Assembly: GCA_023379935.1 (NCBI GenBank)
Contig: JAMCPD010000004.1
Location: 1-35,553 of the forward strand
Source of the DNA: Actinomycetota bacterium
GTDB lineage: Bacteria; Actinomycetota; Acidimicrobiia; Acidimicrobiales; JAMCPD01
DNA length: 35,553 bases
Direction of reading: 5' to 3'
Positions 16,909-24,160 of the stretch are shown one piece after another. The notes beneath the pieces are model-generated. The model was not told where the DNA came from. It did no database searches and was given only the letters and a program-made list of their open reading frames with translations. Position 1 is the stretch's first letter. The number at the start of each line of letters is the position of its first letter. Made by a program: the position numbers and the translations under genes.

Positions 16909-17429
16909 GACGGTCCAAGGTGAAAGCAGTCCAATAGTGATTTCTGATACAACCTGAAGGTGAGCTCGTCAAATGCGACCAGTTTGACCAGTTCGACCAG
17001 TTCTGCCAGGTCGGGATCCTTTAGAGTACTCACAGCTGTTCTTGCCGCTTGATCAGGCGGGTAGCCGTATACTCCTGTTGAGATAGCAGGGAAGGCTAAC
17101 GACTTAGCGCCTAATTCGTTAGCTACTTTTACACAACGCCGATAACACGAAGCCAGTATTTCAGCTTCACGGCTGAACCCGCCGCGCCATATAGGCCCCA
17201 CTGTATGTATTATCCATTTAGCATTTAAATTAAATCCCGGAGTTGCTTTGGCGTCACCCGGCGCGAGGGTTCCGAGCTTTGCACAGGCTTGATGCAGTTC
17301 GCTTGCCCCTGCCGCGCGATGGATTGCACCATCCACACCCCCGCCTCCGGCCAAGGAGGAGTTGGCGGCGTTAACGATAGCATCAACACCTTCCTTCGTT
17401 ATATCACCTTGGACTGCTTCTATACGCAT
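16905..17429 (-). CDS. macrodomain protein (O-acetyl-ADP-ribose deacetylase / ADP-ribosyl hydrolase, MacroD type)
   Basis: Macrodomains bind ADP-ribose; MacroD-type members hydrolyse O-acetyl-ADP-ribose and remove mono-ADP-ribose from proteins or nucleic-acid ends. ATG 17429 gives a 174-residue single-domain protein starting [20 protein letters not shown]. The signature [20 protein letters not shown] (20-39) with the catalytic-loop asparagine and GVDG, and [12 protein letters not shown] later, are intact and classify it as MacroD-like. A longer frame (to 17516) would overlap the divergent thpR gene and adds no conserved residues. Near the C-terminus a 9-bp tandem repeat encodes [12 protein letters not shown]. 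Tail-to-tail with cinA (4 bp overlap), and head-to-head with thpR. Confidence 0.92.
   Translation of the reverse strand: MRIEAVQGDITKEGVDAIVNAANSSLAGGGGVDGAIHRAAGASELHQACAKLGTLAPGDAKATPGFNLNAKWIIHTVGPIWRGGFSREAEILASCYRRCVKVANELGAKSLAFPAISTGVYGYPPDQAARTAVSTLKDPDLAELVELVKLVAFDELTFRLYQKSLLDCFHLGPS
16981..17007 (-). repeat. 9-bp tandem repeat inside the macrodomain gene
   Basis: Three adjacent units AGTTTGACC, AGTTCGACC and AGTTCTGCC, preceded by a fourth degenerate unit. In the gene (minus strand) they encode a leucine-every-third-residue helix, [12 protein letters not shown], before the final beta strand. The repeats keep the frame. Confidence 0.7.
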
Positions 17430-17470
17430 AATTTTTATTTTGCCATAAATTTTGTGTGAAGCGACGCATA

Positions 17471-18112
17471 ATGATAGAAACTGGTAGTGTGCGTTTGTTT
17501 GTAGCAGTCTGGCCATCGGCAGAGGTTATTTCAACTCTAGCGAATTTACCTCGTTCAAGCGGACCTCATATACGCTGGACCACACCTGAGCAATGGCATG
17601 TTACCTTGTACTTTTTGGGGGACTTGTCGTCCTATGCTGCGGGAGTGGCCACTAGACGTTTTTTCAGTATTGAAAGAGAGATCGTAAAAAACTCATTGCT
17701 ACCCACAACTGCTCAAGTGGGACCTGTAACTGGATGCTTCGGCAACAGTATTCTCTTCGTTCCCGTGGAAGGTTTGGACACTCTGGCGGTGACAGTCAAC
17801 CGGACGTTTAAACAACGGGCGTCCAGCCGGACATCTCGCGGAAGGAAAACCAATCCCGATGAGGGTGGCAGGGGAAAGGACAATGAGGTAGGGAATAACC
17901 GTCCAAGAGATTGCGAGTCCAAAGAGAAACATTTTGTGGGGCATATTACTTTGGCTCGCGGGCGCGGCACCAAAACCAACCTGACTTATTTAGCCGGTAG
18001 GCCTGTTACCGCAAGATGGGGTGTTGATACTTTGACGCTCGTGGAGTCTACCCTTTCGCAAAGAGGGGCATTGTACAAAATTCTAGGAGAGATACCACTT
18101 CGCTCCAGCTAA
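17471..18112 (+). CDS. thpR: RNA 2',3'-cyclic phosphodiesterase (2H/LigT family)
   Basis: 2H phosphoesterases open cyclic phosphodiester ends; ThpR acts on 2',3'-cyclic phosphate RNA, and eukaryotic relatives act on ADP-ribose 1'',2''-cyclic phosphate. Counting from GTG 17456, the two catalytic HxT motifs are HVTL (H48, T50, in [11 protein letters not shown]) and HITL (H163, T165, in [10 protein letters not shown]). ATG 17471 is preferred because the conserved VRLFVAVWP begins soon after. Between the motifs is an unusual hydrophilic insertion of about 37 residues (roughly 121-158, Arg/Ser/Gly/Asn-rich) which leaves the catalytic residues intact. It is transcribed divergently from the macrodomain gene, with only 41 bp between the ATG codons. 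Confidence 0.88.
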   Translation: MIETGSVRLFVAVWPSAEVISTLANLPRSSGPHIRWTTPEQWHVTLYFLGDLSSYAAGVATRRFFSIEREIVKNSLLPTTAQVGPVTGCFGNSILFVPVEGLDTLAVTVNRTFKQRASSRTSRGRKTNPDEGGRGKDNEVGNNRPRDCESKEKHFVGHITLARGRGTKTNLTYLAGRPVTARWGVDTLTLVESTLSQRGALYKILGEIPLRSS

Positions 18113-18204
18113 GTTGTATCGCGGCCGCATAAGTCGCATAAAAGATTGATTAGAGCTTTCCATGCAACGGTTGTTGACACTGTGGGTTGAAGACGGGCAC
18201 AATT

Positions 18205-18498
18205 TCAGACGGTATTTTGCGTTTTTCGCATTGCATCAAAGGCTAAACGAGCGCGATGGCCCCCAGGTGCCGTACCTTTTATTACCACTATTGCTGCAGT
18301 TGACAGCATGATCATAGCTACCCAAGCTATTTTCCGGGATTGAGTGGTGTAGGAGTTTCCCTTACGGCGTATGATAATCATCGCTGCTGATGCGATGATG
18401 TTCACTATCCATCCCTCGTACGATACCGGTGCCAGTCCCCATCCAAATCGCCGAGGCCCAAACCACGCTTTTGTGCCGAACAGAGGTGTTGTTCTCAT
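18205..18498 (-). CDS. small two-helix membrane protein of unknown function
   Basis: A 97-residue protein with an N-terminal GTKAWFGPRRFGWGLAPVSY segment followed by two hydrophobic stretches (about 30-44 and 57-74) separated by a basic loop (RRKGNSYTTQSRK). The RRFGWGxxPVSxxGW opening resembles a widespread actinobacterial small membrane protein family without known function. Start ATG 18498 is the only reasonable one. It faces away from recA, so it shares the upstream region with recA, and converges on thpR. Confidence 0.62.
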   Translation of the reverse strand: MRTTPLFGTKAWFGPRRFGWGLAPVSYEGWIVNIIASAAMIIIRRKGNSYTTQSRKIAWVAMIMLSTAAIVVIKGTAPGGHRARLAFDAMRKTQNTV

Positions 18499-18834
18499 AC
18501 CATAACTATATCATCAATCCGACTTACTGTTGCTTGGGAGACGGATATACATCAGAGTATATATGGTCCAAAAAAAGGTGAGGATTTAAAAAATATTAAG
18601 TACTATCCACCACAGAACATTTGTTTGTGACTAAAGTATATTCTTAGATGTATCTACCGGAATTGCTGGAGTTTTTAAATATTTTTAAAAAAATTAATGA
18701 AAAACATCTGAAAAGTTATTTGCCTGTCATACCCATCCTATATCGTGAGTGTCGTTGAACAGTTTAGTGTTTAAACAAAAAAGAAAAGTAAGAAAAGTAA
18801 TAAAAAAGAGAAAATAATAGAAAAGGAGATAAAA
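18499..18834 (+). promoter_or_regulatory. AT-rich recA upstream region and purine-rich leader
   Basis: This 336-bp stretch without genes contains a LexA-like box (18615-18626), a very AT-rich block (about 18585-18715), and an almost pure A/G leader at 18776-18834 (runs of AAGAAAAGTA type). It ends in a strong Shine-Dalgarno AGGAG at 18824-18828, six bases before the recA ATG. No stable hairpin is apparent in the leader, which would leave the ribosome site open. It also holds the promoter of the divergent small membrane protein gene. Confidence 0.6.
18615..18626. promoter_or_regulatory. candidate LexA (SOS) box upstream of recA
   Basis: GAAC-ATTT-GTTT matches the Gram-positive/actinobacterial SOS consensus GAAC-N4-GTTC at seven of eight core positions. 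It lies about 209 bp before the recA ATG. A possible -10, TATATT at about 18638, lies downstream, so LexA would cover the -35 area. Prediction by eye. Confidence 0.45.
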
Positions 18835-19950
18835 ATGGAACGTGATAAAGCACTTGATGCGGCAATGTCTCAGATAGAAAAGCAGTTCGGGAAGGGTTCA
18901 ATTATGCGCATGGGTGACAACACTCATATGGCAATTGAATCAATCTCCACTGGTACTATCGCCCTCGACTTGGCCTTGGGTATTGGTGGATTACCTAGGG
19001 GCAGAGTAGTGGAGATATTCGGGCCGGAATCATCTGGTAAGTCTACTTTAGCTATGCACGTAGTGGCGGAAGCTCAACGCAATGGCGGTATATGTGCTTA
19101 TATAGATGCTGAGCATGCGATGGATCCGGTATATGCTAAAGCTATTGGAGTAGATATCGATGCTCTTTTGATCGCTCAACCAGACACAGGAGAACAAGCG
19201 CTGGAGATAGCGGACCTTCTCATACGTTCAGGGGCTTTAGATGTACTGGTCATAGACTCCGTTGCCGCACTTACGCCAAGAGCAGAGATAGAAGGAGATA
19301 TGGGAGATTCTCATATGGGTTTACAAGCAAGACTCATGAGCCAGGCTCTGCGTAAACTTACTGCTACTTTATCTCGGGCTAATACTATAGCCATATTTAT
19401 AAACCAACTGCGTGACAAGATTGGTGTACTGTATGGTTCTCCTGAGGTGACGCCAGGCGGAAGAGCATTGAAATTCTATTCCTCTGTGAGACTTGATATA
19501 CGCAAAGTTGAGGCAATTAAAGATGGTCCTGAAACGGTAGGTAATCGTGTCAAGGTAAAGGTAGTGAAAAACAAGTGTGCCCCTCCCTTCAAATCAGCCG
19601 AATTTGATATCGTATACTCCAAAGGAATTAGCAGAGAAGGCTCTTTATTGGATGTTGCCGTTGATCTCGGTTTGGTGAAGAAATCAGGGTCATGGTTTAC
19701 CTATGAAGGTGACCAAATGGGACAGGGCCGGGAGAATGCCAAGCAGTTTTTGTGTGAGCATCCGGAAATCACAGTTGAATTGAATGAGCGAGTACGCCAG
19801 GGCTTACTTGAGGCCGGGTTGGTTGAATCGGAGACACAAGCGAGCGGTGTTAACAGTGATACTGGATTAGTTGTACCCAATAACCCCGATATACCTGGAT
19901 CAGCTCCTACGCCTAGGTCGTCGGTAACCGTTTCAGGTGAAACTGTCTAG
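18835..19950 (+). CDS. recA: recombinase RecA
   Basis: RecA forms ATP-dependent filaments on single-stranded DNA, drives strand exchange, and triggers LexA self-cleavage. Hallmarks: Walker [10 protein letters not shown] (63-71), Walker B region [12 protein letters not shown], loop L1 [40 protein letters not shown] (L2 region), and [12 protein letters not shown] of the C-domain. At 371 residues it is slightly longer than E. coli RecA, with a Ser/Thr/Pro-rich tail. ATG 18835 has a strong AGGAG. No recX follows, unlike in most actinobacteria; the next gene is on the opposite strand. Confidence 0.98.
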   Translation: MERDKALDAAMSQIEKQFGKGSIMRMGDNTHMAIESISTGTIALDLALGIGGLPRGRVVEIFGPESSGKSTLAMHVVAEAQRNGGICAYIDAEHAMDPVYAKAIGVDIDALLIAQPDTGEQALEIADLLIRSGALDVLVIDSVAALTPRAEIEGDMGDSHMGLQARLMSQALRKLTATLSRANTIAIFINQLRDKIGVLYGSPEVTPGGRALKFYSSVRLDIRKVEAIKDGPETVGNRVKVKVVKNKCAPPFKSAEFDIVYSKGISREGSLLDVAVDLGLVKKSGSWFTYEGDQMGQGRENAKQFLCEHPEITVELNERVRQGLLEAGLVESETQASGVNSDTGLVVPNNPDIPGSAPTPRSSVTVSGETV

Positions 19951-20179
19951 GCTTGTCCAACCGCTCCCGTTGGTTCACCCGCTTTAGTGATACTCGGCTT
20001 TGCCGGTTGGACTGGTGTTGGTGAATGCTAAGTCGGTTGGAACGGAAAGGATGGATTTTTCGAAAGCGCGAGATATTTAATTAACGTAAAATTTTTAAAA
20101 GAGCGAAAATGTTTACAGATACCGGGACTGGTTGTTCTGCCTTTTCTTAGGAAACAAGTAGTTAAAGTCCTGTATTGGG
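19951..20179. other. recA 3' region with multiple inverted and direct repeats
   Basis: No gene is seen between the converging recA and SGNH genes. GTCCAACCG at 19955-19963 is complementary to CGGTTGGAC at 20004-20012, with a partial third copy CGGTTGGA at 20034-20041; CCAAC/GTTGG also forms a small hairpin at 19957-19973. There is no clean T tract right after any stem, so a standard intrinsic terminator is not proven, but the structure probably ends or protects recA mRNA. Confidence 0.4.
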
Positions 20180-21004
20180 TTATTGGCTACTATACTGTGA
20201 TGGTGGTGACATGCAGGAGGTATTTGATGTATGTTGCTCATAGTGAATATTAAGAAGTTTGCTGAATAGCCATGGTCGCAACCATTGTCCACAAGCCTGT
20301 GTTATGTGGATACCATCTGGTTTTCGTATTCGTATTCCGTCTATAACTTCTGCATAACTTCCTTGTGGTGACAGTTTACCTCCAAGGTCTACGATGGAAA
20401 CAGTTTTCTGGAATCCAGGTTGGCGATTTTTCGCTTGTAGTAGCAAGTTATTAAATCTGTCTATTCGTGAAGGCCTGTTTTCCGGATACATTGCATCTTC
20501 TGATTCAGATGGAAGATTCTCCGGGGTGCTTTCGGGAACCCAAGTTGGGGACGGGTTTTGTGAAAAGTGGGGTGTAGTCAACAAAACTATTTTGGCACCG
20601 GTTGACCCGAGTATATCTATGGCCAGTTGCAGTTCTGCAAGCAGATAAGTATCGTAATCAGGCTCACCTATATGTGTCCATCTTCCATTGTAAAATATAT
20701 CTGCCACCTCCCAGCGACCAACAAGCAAAACTACCATCTGGGGCAGGTGCTCGTTTATGGTTTTGGTGTAAATCTCCGGCCATGACTTATATGTTGCGAC
20801 ACGAGGAACTATTGTTCCTCCTAAACTTACCGGGTTTCCTCGTGTTATCCCGCAACCGATCAGAGGGTGCGATACCAAGTCGATACCGTATGAACTGCTG
20901 TTTAGCGATAACCCCCATGCGAGTGTAAGGGCCACCGAGTCTCCCAGGAATAATACTTTAACCAAGTTGTCTTGGCTATCACGAGCCGACGATGGTTCTT
21001 GCAT
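20180..21004 (-). CDS. SGNH-type hydrolase domain protein
   Basis: A 274-residue predicted esterase/acyl-hydrolase fold. Block I is VKVLFLGDSVALTLAW with the catalytic serine S23; a glycine block follows at IGCGITRG (49-56); block III reads LLVGRWEV in place of GxND; block V is PDGIHITQ with D230 and H233, completing a Ser-Asp-His set. There is no signal peptide or membrane segment. This stand-alone domain resembles the SGNH modules fused to membrane acyltransferase-3 O-acetylases, so sugar or glycan deacylation is one possibility; the substrate is unknown. ATG 21004, no Shine-Dalgarno. It follows the acyl-CoA dehydrogenase gene by 22 bp on the same strand. Confidence 0.75.
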   Translation of the reverse strand: MQEPSSARDSQDNLVKVLFLGDSVALTLAWGLSLNSSSYGIDLVSHPLIGCGITRGNPVSLGGTIVPRVATYKSWPEIYTKTINEHLPQMVVLLVGRWEVADIFYNGRWTHIGEPDYDTYLLAELQLAIDILGSTGAKIVLLTTPHFSQNPSPTWVPESTPENLPSESEDAMYPENRPSRIDRFNNLLLQAKNRQPGFQKTVSIVDLGGKLSPQGSYAEVIDGIRIRKPDGIHITQACGQWLRPWLFSKLLNIHYEQHTSNTSCMSPPSQYSSQ

Positions 21005-21026
21005 GGATTATACAGTTTTCTGTTGA

Positions 21027-22202
21027 TTAATATGACTTAGGCAACCCAAGTGAATGTTGTGCTATAAAGTTTAGTATCATCTCTCTACTGACTGGAGCTG
21101 TTCGCAGTAGCCGTGCCACTCCCCACATATCTGAAAGTCCGTATTCGCTTGATAGCCCATTTCCGCCGTGAACCTGAATAGCTTGGTCCAGTGCAGCCAA
21201 AGCAGTTTCACCTGCAAAGTATTTTGCCATGTTTGCAGCTTCGCCAGCATCAAGTCCGGCATCATACAGCCAGGCTGCCTTTTGTGTCATCAGGCGTGAC
21301 AGTTCCAGCTCAACTTTAGCTTTGGCCAAGGGATGCGAGAGACCCTGGTGAGTACCTATTGGTGCTCCCCATACCTGACGTTGCCGTGCATAGTCAGAAG
21401 CCTTGTCAAGGGCATAGCGCCCAATGCCACATGCTATAGCTGCAGATAAGATGCGCTCAGGATTCAAACCGAAAAATACCTGATGCAACCCGTCGTCTTC
21501 TTGTCCAAGTAAACGCTCAGAGGGAACTTGCACATTGTCAAAAAAGAGTGTGAACTGTTTTTCCGGTGCGGTAACTTCAACGGGTATGAGGGTCTTTTCA
21601 AGACCGGGAGAATCTAAGTCCACTATGAAGAGTGAGAGCTGACTTTTCCCTCCCTTGGTGCTCTCGGTAGCGTCAGATTTAGTTACACCGGTTTTAACCA
21701 CCACCAAAACCGCCTCTGCTTCGTCACAACCCGATATGTAGTATTTAGTTCCGTTGAGACACCATACATCTCCATCCTTTGTAGCTTTAGTGGATATATT
21801 GTGACTGTTGGAACCGGCGTCCGGTTCAGTTATGGCAAAAGCCATTTTAAGTTCTCCTGTGGCAAAGCGCGGTAACCATTTCTCCTTCTGTGTCTTAGTT
21901 CCAAAACGCTCGATTAGAGTGGCACATATTGCGGGAGATACCACGATCAAGAGCAAAGGGCACCCTTGTGCGCACAGCTCCTCTTCCACTATAGCCAGTT
22001 CGTATATTCCCATTCCGCCTCCGCCATACTCTTCGGGGACGTTTACGCCAAGATAACCCTCTTTACCCAAAGTATTCCATAACTCGGTACTCTTCTGGTT
22101 GGAGTGTGACTTTTCGATGTAATATTTGTGTCCGAAATCCGCCGCTACTTTTCCAACGGCTTCGCGTAACATTAGTTGCTCGGGTGTTTCAATAAAATCC
22201 AT
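21027..22202 (-). CDS. acyl-CoA dehydrogenase
   Basis: FAD flavoenzyme of 391 residues that would introduce an alpha-beta double bond into an acyl-CoA. The N-domain has YLGVNVPEEYGGGGMGIYEL, the beta domain FAITEPDAGSNSHNI and LNGTKYYISG (flavin/substrate contacts), and the C-domain YARQRQVWGAPIGTHQGLSH and QVHGGNGLSSEYGLSDMW. The usual late catalytic-base position is in the RTAPVSREMIL segment, which contains a glutamate. Substrate chain length cannot be inferred. ATG 22202; the gene lies between the Tat lipoprotein gene (33 bp upstream) and the SGNH gene, so the three may form one minus-strand transcript. Confidence 0.9.
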   Translation of the reverse strand: MDFIETPEQLMLREAVGKVAADFGHKYYIEKSHSNQKSTELWNTLGKEGYLGVNVPEEYGGGGMGIYELAIVEEELCAQGCPLLLIVVSPAICATLIERFGTKTQKEKWLPRFATGELKMAFAITEPDAGSNSHNISTKATKDGDVWCLNGTKYYISGCDEAEAVLVVVKTGVTKSDATESTKGGKSQLSLFIVDLDSPGLEKTLIPVEVTAPEKQFTLFFDNVQVPSERLLGQEDDGLHQVFFGLNPERILSAAIACGIGRYALDKASDYARQRQVWGAPIGTHQGLSHPLAKAKVELELSRLMTQKAAWLYDAGLDAGEAANMAKYFAGETALAALDQAIQVHGGNGLSSEYGLSDMWGVARLLRTAPVSREMILNFIAQHSLGLPKSY

Positions 22203-22235
22203 GATGGTAAGTATAGTGCCAAAACAAAACAGATG

Positions 22236-24056
22236 CTAAAGCGAGCCCGGTGAGTAGTTTTGTGGTGTAATTCCTTTACCACCCGGATAAAATATTTGCC
22301 AGTTAGGAATTGATGGATGGGTTATGCCGGCGGGGCCTGCACCGAATACCGAGAATATGTTTTCCATAACTCTAAGCAGGTATTCAGTTACTCCCGGAAC
22401 AGGCCCGGGCAGTATTAAGTTTGGAATAATACTGCCCGCCCCAAGTTTGCTTATCCACCAAGCAGTTCCAGAAGCAAACACGCCGCCTCCGCCGGTAGTT
22501 GTGCCCATAGAAGTGGGACTGTTGGTGAAGGGGGGACCGGTGAAGGTGGGACCGGCAGTAGCGTTAGCGGTAGTGACAGGTATAGGGACACTGTAGTAAG
22601 TAGCGTCAGAGAAGCTGTGTTTGCCCAGTGCCACAACGGGTGAATGAGATAATATCTGGATATTCTTAGGTCCAGGTAAAGAGGGTACATAGGCATCAAA
22701 CTCTGATCCAACTACGTTTGGTAGTGCTTGACCGTTTTTCAGTCCGGTTCCCCTAAATACCCATGATGAGGCATCAACCACAACGAGTGGGGCTTTTGCT
22801 CCGTAAGATTGATACATATCGCCAATCAAGGTACTTTCGGGTCTTGGATCAGGCCCTGCTGGCCAATTAGCAGTAACCCGCGCATTGTCCACTCTGTACA
22901 GGGGATCTTCGCTAGCCACTTTGTAACATACCACTCTACGGTATGGTCCAAGGGGTGAGGACTCAAAACGTATATGACGATAGCAGGCGTTTGCACCGAG
23001 GAAAGCCAAGTTTACGCCCGCATCTCTAGCGTTTATAGCACCTTGTCTCATGGACTGCGACCAGTATTCGTCATGCCCTAAGCTGAACAGGCAACGATGG
23101 TTCTTCAACAGTTCGGGACGTAGCGCCAGATCCACATCGGTCCAGTAAGTAACATCAAGCCCTAATTTTTCTGCCAGAAAAACTACAGGAAACTCATTAC
23201 CCACGAAGTCAGCGGCCCCTTGCGCCCAGGAGTACGTGTATGGCCTGTCAAACGATACTATCCGTGAACGATTGGCAAAACTTGCGCCACCGCCCGGTGT
23301 CGCTCCTAGGTAGAGACTGTAGCCACCCCAACGGTTATATGCTTGCCAAGTAGTAACGCAGTTTTGGATTACAAAAGCAGCCTTGGAGGTGTCATTTCTT
23401 ATACACAACGGGATGTGGCGTTGTTCTCCGCCACTTCCAATCAGTTTTAGCAGATAGTCTCCTTCCGGCCAGTCACTTTTTATCTGAAAACTCAAAGAAG
23501 GTGCCCAGTGGCACTCGACCATGTTAATACCCCGCGTAAAAGTCGGTGGTGGTTGTATTTGCCCTGCCATTTCCGGAGAACGCCATATCAATCGCCCTCC
23601 CAGTCCTTGGTAGTAGCCCATTCGGTAAGCATCGACATGGAAACTCTTGGCTACCGTGTTGACGTAAAGTGTCACCGTTTCTCCGACTTGAGCACTTATC
23701 TTGTTGGAAAAGCCACTTATATTATGAGGCGGTTGTAGGTGAGGTGTTTCCACTATCCACCCGAGTGAACCGGGTTTAGCGTTTTCAGTGCTAACCCAAG
23801 ACGCGCTGGGGACTGTCACTCCATCCGGCAATGTAGTAAACTGTTGTTCTTCGGTAAGTTGATTTGGCTTGGTTGTTGAGGTACTTTTTGGCTTAGTACC
23901 TTTAAGCTTCCTTGGTTTAATATTCTTAGTTTCGTTGCTACAGCCGGAAATCCCAAGCCCGCTTGTCAGTGAGGCACCAACCACACCTGCTGCTGTTTCT
24001 AAGAACTTACGACGGTCCAATGGGCATTCAAGAGGATTTTCCGAAGGATGTTCCAT
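22236..24056 (-). CDS. Tat-exported lipoprotein with N,N-dimethylformamidase large-subunit-like domain
   Basis: A 606-residue protein. The N-terminus has a twin-arginine signal (DRRKFLET, R15-R16), a short hydrophobic core and a lipobox ending GISGC (C39), so it should be exported folded and lipid-anchored outside the membrane. A Lys/Thr/Pro linker (45-68) follows. The body resembles the C-terminal part of the dimethylformamidase beta subunit: AYRMGYYQGLGGR, AYNRWGGYSLY (239-249), DVTYWTDVDL, and SLGHDEYWSQSMR (325-337). The GHDEYW motif matches where that enzyme family places an iron-ligand glutamate, as I recall. Residues near 500-530 are Thr/Gly/Pro-rich. The actual substrate is unknown. 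ATG 24056; divergent from fumC. Confidence 0.75.
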   Translation of the reverse strand: MEHPSENPLECPLDRRKFLETAAGVVGASLTSGLGISGCSNETKNIKPRKLKGTKPKSTSTTKPNQLTEEQQFTTLPDGVTVPSASWVSTENAKPGSLGWIVETPHLQPPHNISGFSNKISAQVGETVTLYVNTVAKSFHVDAYRMGYYQGLGGRLIWRSPEMAGQIQPPPTFTRGINMVECHWAPSLSFQIKSDWPEGDYLLKLIGSGGEQRHIPLCIRNDTSKAAFVIQNCVTTWQAYNRWGGYSLYLGATPGGGASFANRSRIVSFDRPYTYSWAQGAADFVGNEFPVVFLAEKLGLDVTYWTDVDLALRPELLKNHRCLFSLGHDEYWSQSMRQGAINARDAGVNLAFLGANACYRHIRFESSPLGPYRRVVCYKVASEDPLYRVDNARVTANWPAGPDPRPESTLIGDMYQSYGAKAPLVVVDASSWVFRGTGLKNGQALPNVVGSEFDAYVPSLPGPKNIQILSHSPVVALGKHSFSDATYYSVPIPVTTANATAGPTFTGPPFTNSPTSMGTTTGGGGVFASGTAWWISKLGAGSIIPNLILPGPVPGVTEYLLRVMENIFSVFGAGPAGITHPSIPNWQIFYPGGKGITPQNYSPGSL

Positions 24057-24160
24057 TAAATCCCAGGATAATCGAAAAATTATAGTGTGCCAAGCAGCCC
24101 GGAGCTTTCTCTAGTTTAACTTTGTAGGTTATCCGGGCAGTAAGGTAAACTTGTTAAACT

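Noticed and set aside
17430-17516. 29-codon N-terminal extension of the macrodomain protein
   Set aside because: It would overlap the divergent thpR gene and adds residues outside the conserved domain; ATG 17429 begins exactly at the family N-terminus.
18741-18775. TTGAACAGTTTAGTGTTT as a second SOS box before recA
   Set aside because: Half-site spacing does not fit GAAC-N4-GTTC; the 18615 site fits better.
21005-21025. TATAAT directly before the SGNH hydrolase ATG as a leaderless promoter
   Set aside because: Only two bases separate it from the ATG, so transcription would start inside the gene; no matching -35 at the right distance.
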